Positions 35,960 through 45,346 are shown, counted from the first letter of the stretch. The stretch is 64,000 nucleotides of DNA from Microvirga sp. BSC39 (GCF_000739015.1 NZ_JPUG01000055.1:1-64000); one strand, 5' to 3'. Notes: generated by a model from the sequence alone, not told the origin. Numbers and translations: made by a program.

Positions 35960-36516
35960 GCTTTGCCCCGCTTTCTCGTCAAAGACTGGTGAAGTGCTCG
36001 ATACGCTGCTTCGGAACGCCGGAGGGGACAAATAGGTAACGCTAGGTGATCTGATATGTCCCACTGGGACGTCCTGGAAGTAAGCCGAATGTCGGCGAAC
36101 AGCAGGAACAGCGGACACTCCCGAACGGCAGTGATTTCCCAGTTTGCCTCGAAGCAGCCCTTCAGGTGATGTCTCGTGGGGTCCGATGCGGTGGTCCTGT
36201 GGCGATCATACCGGCGGCAAACGCTGTCGGATTATGGCGGCATGGAAGCGTACCCCATAGAGCAGCCCTCGTCGGTGAAGTCATAGACCGGGTTGTGCAG
36301 AGCTTGGACCGCCTTCGTTCCATCTCTTTCCTTCTAGCCTGCGCGCTCCCCCAGTATTAGTGGCGCTGCACAAACGGCTCGAGCGGACGGAACTCGTCCT
36401 GACGCAGTCATTGTTCCTTGGACGTAGCAACGCAAGGACGTTTACCGCCACGGCCACCATACGAAGACCAACTATCGGGGTTAGAGTTGCCGATCCCCGC
36501 AGGTCTGGAGGTCGCC
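35960..36516. other. Intergenic region with second repeat copy
   Basis: About 550 bases without a supported gene. Copy B of the repeat lies at 36076-36149. Small frames at 36166-36360 and 36360-36563 lack ribosome sites and family matches. Confidence 0.45.
36076..36149. repeat. Repeat copy B flanking the cyclase gene
   Basis: GGAAGTAAGCCGAATGTCGG starts a segment containing GAACAGCAGGAACAGCGGAC and ending GATTTCCCAGTTTGCC. It aligns with copy A at 34641-34716 in the same orientation. Confidence 0.45.
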
Positions 36517-36807
36517 ATGTACGTCGTCATCCGCAAGTTCAACCGCATGAGTTCGGTGGCTGAGGCTGCCCGTCGCGCGCAGAGTGGCCTCGGCCAGATG
36601 CTGAAGCAAACGCCAGGGTTTCAGGGCTACTGCGTGTTCGATGCCGGCGATGGGGTGGGTGGATCAATCAGTTTGTTTGAGAACCGCGAGGCTGCCATTG
36701 CAGCCAACGACAAGGCATTGGCCTGGATCCGGGCGAGCCTGACAGATGTCATCGATGGTGAGCCTGAAATCACCATGGGTGAGGTTCTGGCCACCGTGAC
36801 GCCTTGA
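36517..36807 (+). CDS. Small ABM-like domain protein
   Basis: This 96-residue protein begins MYVVIRKFNRM with GGAGG five bases before the ATG. The ferredoxin-like pattern (QTPGFQGYCVFDAGDG, then SISLFENREAAIAANDKAL) resembles the antibiotic biosynthesis monooxygenase (ABM) fold. Substrate unknown; stress-related or heme-degrading relatives exist. It stands alone. Confidence 0.7.
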   Translation: MYVVIRKFNRMSSVAEAARRAQSGLGQMLKQTPGFQGYCVFDAGDGVGGSISLFENREAAIAANDKALAWIRASLTDVIDGEPEITMGEVLATVTP

Positions 36808-36868
36808 ATAGACTTGTTTCCCGTTCTCCGGCGAGCATCTCCAACGGCTTTCCCTGCTTGTTGTGCCG

Positions 36869-37690
36869 TTAGCGCTGCGCTGAAGCGCTCACGCGCCCGT
36901 CAATCTGTTGGCCGATCAGCGCGATGGCGCGCTGGTAGACGGAAGCGGCATTCCAGGCCTGGATCGCACTGAAGTTGGCTTCACCGGGTTGGTAGCCTGC
37001 CCCGGCGCGCCAGCCATGGGCCTCGAGGAAGTTGGCCGTCGAGGCGAGGGCGTTCGCGGCGATGTTGAGGTCACCGCCGGTGCCGTAGTTCAGGATGCTC
37101 TTGGGCAGGAACTGGGTTTGGCCGATCTCGCCATGCATGGAGCCGCGTGTGCCCGCCGAGAGAACCCCACGATCGATCAGGGTCAGGGTGGCGTAGAGCT
37201 GTTCGGTGAAGAAGGCTGACCGCCGGCAGTCGTAGGCGAGCGTTGCCACAGCCGAAAGGGTGTTCTGGTTGCCCCGCTGCCGCCCAAAGGCCGTTTCCAT
37301 GCCCCAGATTGCCAGGAGCGGCCCCGGCGGGACGCCATAGCGTTGCTCAAGCGATCCGAAGAGCGCCGCCTGAGACCGCTTGAGCTCACGCCCGCGCGCA
37401 ACGATCGTTGGACCGCCTCGCTTGGCGATGAACTGATCCAGCGACAGGCGGAAGCTCCTCTGACCACGGTCGGCCGCGATGGTCGCTGTCGCGTAAGTGG
37501 TTCCCATGAGAGCTGCCACAGCCGCGGCGCTGACGCCTCTTCCTCTTGCTTCATCGGCAAACTGCTGCTTCCAGGCTTCGAAGCCTGCTGCCGTGCTGCC
37601 GCACTGGGCTGCGCTCGCTGGGTTGGCCATCCCCGCGGCCACCACCGCGGCTACGATGGCGATCATTGTGAACGGCTTGCTTGTGATCAT
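36869..37690 (-). CDS. Lytic murein transglycosylase (MltB-like)
   Basis: This protein of about 273 residues starts at the ATG at 37690, with GAGGAC upstream. A signal peptide ends near NPASA. The catalytic Glu is in IWGMETAFGRQRG, and IGQTQFLPKSILNYG and GGDLNIAANALASTANFLEAHGW-type segments mark the SLT_2 / MltB family. It cleaves peptidoglycan in the periplasm with formation of 1,6-anhydromuramic ends. It lacks the C-terminal peptidoglycan-binding domain of longer relatives. It is a single gene. Confidence 0.9.
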   Translation of the reverse strand: MITSKPFTMIAIVAAVVAAGMANPASAAQCGSTAAGFEAWKQQFADEARGRGVSAAAVAALMGTTYATATIAADRGQRSFRLSLDQFIAKRGGPTIVARGRELKRSQAALFGSLEQRYGVPPGPLLAIWGMETAFGRQRGNQNTLSAVATLAYDCRRSAFFTEQLYATLTLIDRGVLSAGTRGSMHGEIGQTQFLPKSILNYGTGGDLNIAANALASTANFLEAHGWRAGAGYQPGEANFSAIQAWNAASVYQRAIALIGQQIDGRVSASAQR

Positions 37691-37855
37691 ACGCACGTCC
37701 TCTCGCACCCATTGTCCGGAATGACATGCTGGGGCACCATCACGGCAGAGATGAGACGTGAATGCCGGCGTCATCATCACCCCTCGACCTGCAGGCACTC
37801 ACCATTAGGCCGTGCAGGGCTGCGGAGCGGGATCACCACAAGCTTGCGATAGCCG

Positions 37856-38725
37856 TTATTCAATGGTGATGGCTCCCAGCCCGAAGCCCGCCTTGTCGTG
37901 GGTGATCCACACTTCTCCTCCACCAAGCATCATCCCCTTGTCCCGGACGAAGATTGTCTCGAAGGTGGAGTTCGCGACCACCTCCCGGATGTGCGGATCG
38001 AGGATCGTGTTCTTGGCCGCCACAAGCTGGTCGCGGTTGCGGATCGTCCGCCTGACCCTGCCTGTCACAATCAGGGGGTAATGGGTGACCCGAGCAAGGA
38101 GTGCGACATCACCGGAGCGAAAGGCTGCCTTGACGCGCCTGAAGCCGTAGTAGGCCTCAAGCGGATCGAAGGCCTGATCACGGTAGCTGGCCTCGATCTC
38201 AGGTGCCAGCTTCGGCCGGGAGAAACCCGCATCAGGCGGCCTCATGGGCAGGTCCATGGACCGCCGTAGCTCCCGCACGAGAAGGTCCAGGGCCCTGTGA
38301 CGGTCGTAGAGTTGCTGTAGCCCAGGCACATGGGTCTGCGCTGCTCCGCTCCCGAGGGATCCCGTGATCTCCTGATCGACGGTCTTTGTGTCGCTTCCTG
38401 TGTTCCGCCACTGTCGGGAGGCGGCTGTCTTTTCCAGTTGGCCAACGAGTTGGTTACGCACGATCCAGACCCGTTCCTCCACCTCGGCCAGAACCTGCTC
38501 GTGCGACGGCTTGAAGCTGGGACCTTGAGCGAGGTCGGCGGGCAGGGCCTCCATGGCCTCCTGAGGCGTTGGGCCTTTGAGGTCGTTAGGCGGATAGCGG
38601 GGATCGACCTTGTAGGTTCTCCCGTAGACCTTCACGAAGAAGGGATCCGCAGAAGCCGGAGCGACGCTGAGGAGAACCAGCAGCCAGACGGACAGTCCAA
38701 GTGCCCTGGCGGTAAAGCCAGCCAT
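37856..38725 (-). CDS. Secreted hypothetical protein with NTF2-like C-terminal region
   Basis: This 289-residue protein has a signal peptide (about 1-26, ending APASA). The middle is helical and charged. The C-terminal part, from EAYYGFRRVKAAFRSGDVAL to GEVWITHDKAGFGLGAITIE, resembles NTF2/SnoaL-like folds. No family name is recognised. GGGAGG five bases before the ATG supports the start. It probably acts in the periplasm; the role is unknown. Confidence 0.7.
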   Translation of the reverse strand: MAGFTARALGLSVWLLVLLSVAPASADPFFVKVYGRTYKVDPRYPPNDLKGPTPQEAMEALPADLAQGPSFKPSHEQVLAEVEERVWIVRNQLVGQLEKTAASRQWRNTGSDTKTVDQEITGSLGSGAAQTHVPGLQQLYDRHRALDLLVRELRRSMDLPMRPPDAGFSRPKLAPEIEASYRDQAFDPLEAYYGFRRVKAAFRSGDVALLARVTHYPLIVTGRVRRTIRNRDQLVAAKNTILDPHIREVVANSTFETIFVRDKGMMLGGGEVWITHDKAGFGLGAITIE

Positions 38726-38870
38726 CGCCGCCTCCCGCTCCGAAGAAAATCGATTGGCTCATTCTACACCCTCGGCGGAGCGAAACAGACATTTATTTAT
38801 CGCCTGCTCAATCGACGTGGTAGTATTCTTGAATTCTGAAAACCGAAAACTTGATCCAAGGAAATGCGCT

Positions 38871-39518
38871 ATGAAGAAGTCCGCTCTCTTGATCGGCGCT
38901 GCCGTCCTGTCATTCGGAATTGCAGCAGTGCATGAGGCTCAGGCCCAGCCTCATTGGCGAGGTGGCGGGGTTTATCGCGGTGGATGGCACGGCGGCGGCT
39001 GGCGTCACAGGGGCTGGGGCGGTGGCGGGGCTGTTGCGGCTGGCCTGATCGGGGGAGCCCTCATTGGAGGCCTGATCACCTCCGCGGCTGCCGCTCCCTA
39101 TTACGGCTATGGCTATCCTTACCATTATCGCTATGGCTCGACCTACCCGTATGCAGGCGCCTCCTATGGAACCGGCTATTACGGCTCCCCTTACTACGGC
39201 GATGTTGCCTCTCAAGATCAAGTCTACGAATACCCGGTCGAGCAGGCGTACTATCCGGCCCCGGTCTATCGCACCCGTGTTGTTTACTCTCCACGGCCTG
39301 TCTATCGGACGCGGGTCGTCTATCGCCAGGCTCCTGCCTACCGGAGCCGGCGCATCGTGTACCGAGCGCCTATGTACCGGCAGAACGTCGTCCGGTACCG
39401 ACCCCGTGCCCGCGTGGTCTCTGCGCAGCCGTACCGTCAGCAGGTGATCTCGACCGGCTCGATCAATGGTCGCCGGGATCTCCAACGAGCGCGGGGAATA
39501 AGACGGGCCGTGTACTGA
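38871..39518 (+). CDS. Secreted Gly/Tyr/Arg-rich low-complexity protein
   Basis: This 215-residue protein has a signal peptide (MKKSALLIGAAVLSFGIAAV, ending AQA), a Gly/Trp/His-rich stretch, a hydrophobic glycine-zipper-like segment (AAGLIGGALIGGLITSAA) and a long Tyr-rich region with repeated VYRTRVVY and PVYRTR units. Such proteins occur widely in Hyphomicrobiales envelopes with no proven role. The ATG at 38871 with GGAA upstream is chosen over the longer frame. Confidence 0.75.
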   Translation: MKKSALLIGAAVLSFGIAAVHEAQAQPHWRGGGVYRGGWHGGGWRHRGWGGGGAVAAGLIGGALIGGLITSAAAAPYYGYGYPYHYRYGSTYPYAGASYGTGYYGSPYYGDVASQDQVYEYPVEQAYYPAPVYRTRVVYSPRPVYRTRVVYRQAPAYRSRRIVYRAPMYRQNVVRYRPRARVVSAQPYRQQVISTGSINGRRDLQRARGIRRAVY

Positions 39519-39672
39519 CTGTGCATCTGCTCAAGTGCAAGCGCCGACTTATGTCCCATTGGCCCAAGTCTGTAGTAGGCGAGGTGAACATCCTCTCGGC
39601 GGTGCCGTCACTCACGGCTTGAGGGGGGATCCGGACAAGGATTGCCTCAGCGTGCCCATTCAAGGGATGACC

Positions 39673-39972
39673 ATGGAACACATGAAGTTCGTATGTGCGG
39701 CTCTCGTCTTCATAGGCATGGGCTCTGGCGCATTGGCCCAAGGCCGTCCTCTGACCGTACAGATGTCGTGCAATGGGGCACGGCAACTGGTGGCCAGTCA
39801 GGGTGCTGTTGTCCTCAGAACAGGCCCTTCGACGTATGACCGTTATGTCTCAGCCGTGACCCAATGCGTCAGGGGTGACACTTTAGACCCTGCTTGGGTC
39901 CCAACAGCCGATACGCCTCAGTGTTCCGTCGGGTATCGTTGTGTGCAACGCGCAAGGCCCGGAGGAGGATGA
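39673..39972 (+). CDS. Small secreted cysteine-containing protein
   Basis: This protein of about 99 residues has a signal peptide (MEHMKFVCAALVFIGMGSGA, ending ALAQ) and four cysteines in the mature part (SCNG, QCVRG, QCSVGYRC). AAGGGA before the ATG at 39673 supports this start. It is probably periplasmic and disulfide-bonded. Similar short proteins are common in Methylobacteriaceae; function unknown. Confidence 0.7.
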   Translation: MEHMKFVCAALVFIGMGSGALAQGRPLTVQMSCNGARQLVASQGAVVLRTGPSTYDRYVSAVTQCVRGDTLDPAWVPTADTPQCSVGYRCVQRARPGGG

Positions 39973-40030
39973 GGGGCTTGGGTAATCCGGTGCCATCCAA
40001 TTCAAGGCTACCCTGTCCCACCAACAGGAC

Positions 40031-40231
40031 CTATGCCTCTGGCTGAGGCTTCTGACCAGAGCTGTTGGCGTGAGCCCTGCGCTCCTCTTCCTCCGCCAGC
40101 GTTTCAAGGCGCTCGGCTGCCTCCCGGAGCTGCTCGCGGGCTTCGTCGATCGAGAGCGTCTGGACAATCGTCCGGATCTCCTGCGCCTGCCGGCGGTACT
40201 CCGCCGCTTGGTCATGACGGGGATGACGCAT
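40031..40231 (-). CDS. Small charged alpha-helical protein
   Basis: This 66-residue protein, EYRRQAQEIRTIVQTLSIDE followed by an Ala/Glu-rich helix, resembles short conserved proteins of Hyphomicrobiales with no known function. GGAGG nine bases upstream of the ATG supports it. Confidence 0.6.
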   Translation of the reverse strand: MRHPRHDQAAEYRRQAQEIRTIVQTLSIDEAREQLREAAERLETLAEEEERRAHANSSGQKPQPEA

Positions 40232-40410
40232 GGCTTTCAGCCTCCAACCAAGCCCATGATGATAACCTTCAGCCGAACAGGTGAAGTCGGCGCAACTGGG
40301 CAGTCTCCCGATTGGCGGGCGTCAGGGTCTCACCATCAGCGCGGTCTAGCGGACCAGACCATGAGAGGCCGTTAACTCCAGCTTACTCCCTTTATCTTCC
40401 GCGTCGAAGC

Positions 40411-40635
40411 TCTCCTTTGGCCTATACTGCTTCCAGGACCGTCCGCGCCAACGGCAACTCGCTGGGGGAGGTGGGCAGCCGCATCGTCTGCGAGACCATC
40501 ATCGGCCTGCTGTTGTTCGACCGGGACTCCTACCTGCATCAGCGCGGCTGGGATCCGGCCGATGGCGTTCTGCTGGACAGCGGCAATCCGCTTGTCACAA
40601 TCCGTGACTTCTTCGAGTTCGCCGGCGTTGCCTGA
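40411..40635 (+). pseudogene. C-terminal fragment of an animal-type heme peroxidase
   Basis: The frame ending at 40635 carries RANGNSLGEVGSRIVCETII followed by GLLLFDRDSYL and a final DFFEFAGVA, the typical C-terminus of bacterial heme peroxidases (compare GGGNRLGELGSWLVASTFIG in the gene at 14194). There is no start codon context and nothing of the catalytic domain upstream. It is a relic of a second peroxidase gene. Confidence 0.7.
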
Positions 40636-40892
40636 TTGGTGAGCACTCGCTCAGACAAATCAGCAGGCGATGCACTCGGCATCGAGGATGACGTCATTCG
40701 CGAGCTGGCGCGGTCGCTGCAACCGCGGCGCGGCAGATGATTGTGCCACTTCCGTTAGGCCTGGCGTACGCTGCCCTCTGCTTGTCACGGCCGCTCGTGC
40801 GCACCTGACCCTGTTAGGTTGTTCCCAGAAACCTTGCTAAGGGGTGCCGTGCGCAGGCCGGATGCAACCCGCTGCCATAGAGGGGGGATGAG

Positions 40893-41126
40893 ATGTCCGA
40901 CTGTTTGCACTGCGAGATCAATCAACTGGTGCAGGAGCGCTTCGAGCGCGGCGAAACTGACTTGGTCGAGATGGCATCCATGATCGTCGAGAGCCTCGCA
41001 GACCTGATCCTGCTCGCGCCTGAAAGCGACCGGTCCAATCTGATGGCGCACGCGCTCTCCGCCTTAGGGCAGATCGTCCTGGAGAAGGGCGGCGCGATCG
41101 AGGGCAGCTCCAACGCCACACATTGA
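40893..41126 (+). CDS. Small hypothetical protein with N-terminal CxxC
   Basis: This 77-residue protein begins MSDCLHCEINQLVQERFERG and continues with two predicted helices (DLVEMASMIVESLADLILLA, then SALGQIVLEKGG). GGGGGG precedes the ATG. Comparable proteins are found in related bacteria without assigned function. Confidence 0.65.
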   Translation: MSDCLHCEINQLVQERFERGETDLVEMASMIVESLADLILLAPESDRSNLMAHALSALGQIVLEKGGAIEGSSNATH

Positions 41127-41218
41127 GGGTCAGCCTATCGTCTACTCTTTCGTCTACCCCAAGGACGGCTCCTCACAACAGGGCCTGTTTGCTCCGATTG
41201 GCACCTACTCCGGGCCTC

Positions 41219-41662
41219 TTAGAACACCCCCATACTCATCCCTGTTGCGAGAGCGGCCCCAAGCTCCTCACAGCGGTTCAGATCGTCTGGGCCGACAGCC
41301 TTTGGGGCAATGATCGCCTCTGGCGTCTGCGCGTGAGTGCAGACGATCAGCGGATCAGCCATGGCTTTGAGCCGCCATCCAGTCGCAATCCGTTCAACCT
41401 GACGAGCTGCATTGTGACCGTCGCTGCCGGCGCAGATCAGCGTTGCGTAGGGGCGCCCACTGATGCGATCCAGAGCCGGATAGTAGGTGCGGTCGAAGAA
41501 ATCCTTCATCAGGCTGGCTATGGCCGCCAGGTTCTCTGGCGTGCCGAAGAGATATCCGTCCGCCTCGAGAAGATCGGCGGCGTGAGCATCCGGCGCCGGA
41601 AGCAGACGCACGTGAACGGCTGGCTCCGACGCTGCGCGGTGATACTGAGGATTGCGAGCACT
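41219..41662 (-). pseudogene. Flavodoxin/NAD(P)H-dependent reductase, N-terminally truncated
   Basis: The frame from 41662 shows SEPAVHVRLLPAPDAHAADL, then ADGYLFGTPENLAAIASLMK and FFDRTYYPALDRISGRPYAT, the core of flavodoxin-like FMN reductases. The N-terminal strand and phosphate-binding loop are missing: a TGA at 41663-41665 precedes the frame and upstream frames do not restore it. It could be translated from the internal GTG at 41611, but would lack the FMN phosphate site. Confidence 0.65.
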
Positions 41663-41846
41663 TCATGGAGTACATCCGTCGGCTTCCTATCTTTGTGAGC
41701 CGGGTGAGGTGTCCAGTCGGCCACGACATACAAGAAAGCTTAGCTGTTAAGCTTTGCCTTTCAAAAGCTCAGAATAGTTGGCTGAACACTTTCCCGACTA
41801 ATGCTGTTTGAGGCATAATGCTTGCTTCCTGCATCGGGAGGCGACA

Positions 41847-42281
41847 ATGCGTATGAATTCGCTGATTGTTGCGTTCTGTTTGTTTGTGCTGCCTGCATCC
41901 GCCCAGGATAAAGCCGAGTTCCAGAAGATTGCTGATCACTTCGTGGAGGCTTACGCCAAGGGTGACCTCAACGCGGTTCTGAAACTCTATGCAGAGGATG
42001 CCTCTATCCTCCCGCCTCAAGCACCTATGGCGAAAGGACAGGGCAGCATCGCGGAGTTCTGGAAAGGCGAGGCGCAGCGAGCCGAACTCAAACAGGTCAC
42101 CGTCGTCGATGCCCAGCCGCTTGGCAACGACAGGGCACACGTGATCTTCACCACAATCGGGCGAACCAAGGGGCAATCACCCCAGGAGTTCCAGGGCAAA
42201 GGCACGGCTCTGGTCCAGAAGGCCGGGAGTGACTGGAAGATGCTCGTGCACGTCTGGAACCGGAATGACCGTGATCAGTGA
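41847..42281 (+). CDS. Secreted NTF2-like (SnoaL/DUF4440) protein
   Basis: This 144-residue protein has a signal peptide (MRMNSLIVAFCLFVLPASA) and an NTF2-like fold (DHFVEAYAKGDLNAVLKLYA, then DASILPPQAPMAKGQGSI and a final WKMLVHVWNRN). GGGAGG five bases before the ATG at 41847 fixes the start. It is probably a periplasmic ligand-binding or steroid-isomerase-like protein with unknown ligand. Confidence 0.8.
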   Translation: MRMNSLIVAFCLFVLPASAQDKAEFQKIADHFVEAYAKGDLNAVLKLYAEDASILPPQAPMAKGQGSIAEFWKGEAQRAELKQVTVVDAQPLGNDRAHVIFTTIGRTKGQSPQEFQGKGTALVQKAGSDWKMLVHVWNRNDRDQ

Positions 42282-42392
42282 GGCGTCAAGAAGCGCCCCT
42301 TTGTCGGGCATGGTTCAAGCGTCGCAAGCAGGGCTTGGAGTAGGGCACTGATCAGACGGACGGTGTGGAGATGACTTTCCAGGGAGGTGCTA

Positions 42393-43049
42393 ATGGGCTG
42401 GGCGGGGTCCGGAGCGCTGATCGCATGGCATGATGTTGAGGAGGGCCGCGAGGCCGTGTACCTCGACTGGCACTCCCATGAGCACATGAGGGAGCGCCTC
42501 GCGATCCCTGGTTTCCTCCAGGGTCGCCGGTACTCCGTTGTAGGCTCTGGGCCTCAGTTTCTGGTCTTGTACACCGTCACAGCCCCCGATGTTTTTACCT
42601 CCCAAACATACCTGGAGCACCTAAACCATCCCACGAACTGGACCCAGCAAGTTATGCCTGCGCTGCGGAACATGAACCGGAGCCTATGCCGAGTTGCTGC
42701 ATCGAGCGGATCGGGTGCAGGCCGTTGTCTTCAGACCATCCGGTTCTCTCCTGAACTCGGACGCGAGGCACATCTGCGCGGTGTATTGACGAGCGAGGCG
42801 CAGTCTCTTGCGCACCAACAGGGCCTCTGTGCCGCGCATCTCCTGATTGCGGATCGGGATCGGAGCAGGGCACCAACCCGCGAAACGGCCCTTCGGGGCG
42901 GTCAAGATGCAGTGGCCGACTGGGTGCTGGTCGTCGAAGGCTATGACGAGGCTGCGGTGGCTGAAGACCGCTCCGAACTGTTGCGGCAGGGCGGTGCTGG
43001 TCCGAGTATTACCGGTAATCTCTACAGGATGGATCACCTCTGCTTCTGA
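42393..43049 (+). CDS. Hypothetical EthD/ABM-like protein
   Basis: This protein of about 218 residues begins MGWAGSGALIAWHDVEEGRE and continues with YLDWHSHEHMRERLAIPGFL, a pattern of dimeric alpha/beta-barrel (EthD-like) proteins, apparently duplicated in the C-terminal half. The ATG at 42393 with GGGAGG is chosen over the GTG two codons earlier. Function unknown. Confidence 0.7.
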   Translation: MGWAGSGALIAWHDVEEGREAVYLDWHSHEHMRERLAIPGFLQGRRYSVVGSGPQFLVLYTVTAPDVFTSQTYLEHLNHPTNWTQQVMPALRNMNRSLCRVAASSGSGAGRCLQTIRFSPELGREAHLRGVLTSEAQSLAHQQGLCAAHLLIADRDRSRAPTRETALRGGQDAVADWVLVVEGYDEAAVAEDRSELLRQGGAGPSITGNLYRMDHLCF

Positions 43050-43357
43050 GAGGAGGCGTCCGCTCTCTGAGCACCACCTCCGCATAGGCGCTGTCGTAAA
43101 TGGGCTGATCAGGACACCTTCCAAGCCGATTGGGCGAAGATGCTCCAGTACGTCATCTCTATGGGGATCAGTATGGAAGAGCTTTTCCGGATCACAGATC
43201 CTGACGCAATCTGGGGCTGTGGACAATGGCTGAAGCCAAAGGGGCTCAAGGCTCGGGGGAATACCCCCTTTGGTTCGGCTCTGGTTCGTTGAGGTACTTG
43301 CGAAGCCTCAGATTGCCCGACACACTTCTGTAAAGCACAAATCACCGGAGGATCGCC
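43050..43357. other. Intergenic region, one doubtful small frame
   Basis: A frame of 50 codons from an ATG at 43140 to 43292 (MLQYVISMGISMEELFRITD onward) looks coding in composition and remains open upstream to 43069, but has no convincing ribosome site. It may be a relic or a small protein. Confidence 0.3.
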
Positions 43358-43684
43358 ATGAAGCAGCAAGCGATGAACGTATCGGATCTGGGTCTGCTGG
43401 ATGCCTCTACCACAATCAAGGCTTTGACCCAGGAAGCCCCGGTGCGTCAGGTTCATAAGGCTCGCTCGTCTAAGGAGCCAGCCAATCCAATTTACCTTCT
43501 TGCCGCGATCACGCTTGGCATCCCGGCCCTAGCGCTAATTGCGCTGATTGGGGCGAACCCTGCCATCGAGGAGGGGATGCTCGGAACCGTGACAATGTTC
43601 CTCGTGTTCTCCGCGTTCATCAGTGCTGCGGTATTCGAGATCAAGCGGCTCGCGGACGAAAGCTCGGGCAACGAACACCATTGA
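43358..43684 (+). CDS. Small membrane protein
   Basis: This 108-residue protein has a charged N-terminus and two hydrophobic helices (YLLAAITLGIPALALIALIG and LGTVTMFLVFSAFISAAVF). GGAGG lies six bases before the ATG. No family is recognised. Confidence 0.65.
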   Translation: MKQQAMNVSDLGLLDASTTIKALTQEAPVRQVHKARSSKEPANPIYLLAAITLGIPALALIALIGANPAIEEGMLGTVTMFLVFSAFISAAVFEIKRLADESSGNEHH

Positions 43685-43720
43685 GCTAGAGGCTGAATAG
43701 GGAGCCATTTGCGCTCCGCA

Positions 43721-44431
43721 TCAAGGTTTGCCGTCCCGCGTTGTGAAACGCTCCGCAGCCCACATTGCAGCTTGGGTACGATTAGCAGCGCCTATCTTGC
43801 GCAGGATGGCTTTGACGTGAACCTTGATCGTTGCCTCAGTAACATCAAGCTTCTTCGCGATGACCTTGTTGGGCTCACCCCGCATCAGGCAGCGCAGTAT
43901 CTCGGCCTCTCGGTTTGAAAGCTTGTGCATCCCCGGATCAACCGGCAATGGCTCTGCCATAGGGCTGTCTTGATCCGGCTTAGCGCCCGAAGTAATCTGG
44001 CTGAGCATCGGACGAAGCAACGCCCCCGGCAACAGCTTTTCGCCCATCATGATCAACTCAAGTGATTTGATCAGAACCTCACGATCAATCGTGGATAGAC
44101 AGAAGCCATCAACCCCCGCGCCGAACCCGAGTCGAACGAAGCTAACATCGAAGTGACTAGCAACCATGACCACCCGAGCATTGGGCTGCTGCATCTTCAA
44201 TCGCTTGATGATCTCAAGCGTGTTCTCCGAAGAGTTGCTGGCATCGACGATGAACAGATCAGGTTGCGTATGAAGGCGGGGTTGCCGAGGTGATGGCTGA
44301 TCAAACCCGCCCTCGGATATGGCGAAGCGGGTATTGGCTAGGAGAGCTTCGAGTCCTGTAGAAAGCAACCGGTTGTTGCAGATCAGAATGGTGACAAACT
44401 CTTTGCGATCTTTAGTAGCGTCGCCAGACAT
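43721..44431 (-). CDS. NarL/LuxR-type response regulator
   Basis: This 236-residue protein has an N-terminal receiver-like domain (TILICNNRLLSTGLEALLA, then LFIVDASNSSENTLEIIKRL with the presumed phospho-Asp) and a C-terminal LuxR helix-turn-helix (KLSNREAEILRCLMRGEPNK, VIAKKLDVTEATIKVHVKAI). It regulates transcription; the partner kinase is not in the window. The acidic pocket of the receiver looks incomplete, so it may work without phosphorylation. Confidence 0.88.
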   Translation of the reverse strand: MSGDATKDRKEFVTILICNNRLLSTGLEALLANTRFAISEGGFDQPSPRQPRLHTQPDLFIVDASNSSENTLEIIKRLKMQQPNARVVMVASHFDVSFVRLGFGAGVDGFCLSTIDREVLIKSLELIMMGEKLLPGALLRPMLSQITSGAKPDQDSPMAEPLPVDPGMHKLSNREAEILRCLMRGEPNKVIAKKLDVTEATIKVHVKAILRKIGAANRTQAAMWAAERFTTRDGKP

Positions 44432-44601
44432 TTACCGGTCTATCCCTGTACGCAGAACAAAACCTTGTTCTTCGGAACATCAAGGATGGGCGGGGAATAG
44501 CGCAGAGTAAGCAGTGCATAAGGATAGTAATCCTAAGGGGTGCTCTCTGCATCAGAAGAGCCATAGGCCCATCGAGTTGCCCCGGTGTTCCGGTGGCCTT
44601 G

Positions 44602-44877
44602 TCATTCTTTAGGCGGCTGTGTCGAGGTGCCGGTTTGGTCAGGTTCCTCAAGCACACTTGCTTCAGGCGTGAGCACAACGTCCTCCTTTCGTAGTCCCTC
44701 GCCCGGAACCTCAACAATCTTACAGTCCTTCAGAACTGCGTTCTGCATGTCGAGGTTCGACGCCTGTTCCAGGCAATCATCATAGCTTGGAAACAGCCTA
44801 TCCCAAGCCTGGGCGGTATGTTGTTCCGTAGGGTTTGCGCTGCTGAGGATGAGGATCAAAACGTACTTCACGGCCAT
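44602..44877 (-). CDS. Hypothetical small protein
   Basis: This 91-residue protein has a short hydrophobic N-terminus (VKYVLILILSSANP), two cysteines (DDCLEQ, KDCKIVEVPG) and an acidic Thr/Pro-rich tail. GGAGGGG precedes the ATG. It is probably exported; unknown family. Confidence 0.6.
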   Translation of the reverse strand: MAVKYVLILILSSANPTEQHTAQAWDRLFPSYDDCLEQASNLDMQNAVLKDCKIVEVPGEGLRKEDVVLTPEASVLEEPDQTGTSTQPPKE

Positions 44878-45121
44878 GGGTGCACCCCTCCGACCTATGG
44901 AGGGTAAACTCGCCAGTGGCGATGCCGTTCACAAAGCCGAGCCTAACAGATCAACCATTGTGAGAGGACGCGCCACGATAGGGCTCCTTCGAAGCTAAAG
45001 TGTCGTTCCAATGCGCCACCACCTTCTCGAAGCGCAGCCGCCGTTTGGCTCATTCCGAGTACCTTCAGATCCCCGAACGATGATCGGCTAAAACAATTTT
45101 GCGCTGGACTTCCAGGTACGA

Positions 45122-45346
45122 TCACCGCCCCCACGGCCACTCTGGGTCACTCTTCCGACGAAACAGACGCCGTGCCTCCCCCGACAAGCTGAGTACATTT
45201 CTAGGAAGAGGCGGCTGCATGAGCTTGGGGCCACGCCGATCCTCCCGCTTGTACGAGCGCAATTCCTCGCCAGTGAGCTTGGACAGACCCTCGGTGGCTA
45301 TCCGGTGACGCAACTCCTGTAAGGTCGTTTCAGGATCGGCGGGCAT
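45122..45346 (-). CDS. Hypothetical small basic protein
   Basis: This 74-residue frame contains LQELRHRIATEGLSKLTGEE followed by a basic, Arg-rich tail (SLSGEARRLFRRKSDPEW). The composition looks coding, but the ribosome site is weak. No family is recognised. Confidence 0.4.
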   Translation of the reverse strand: MPADPETTLQELRHRIATEGLSKLTGEELRSYKREDRRGPKLMQPPLPRNVLSLSGEARRLFRRKSDPEWPWGR

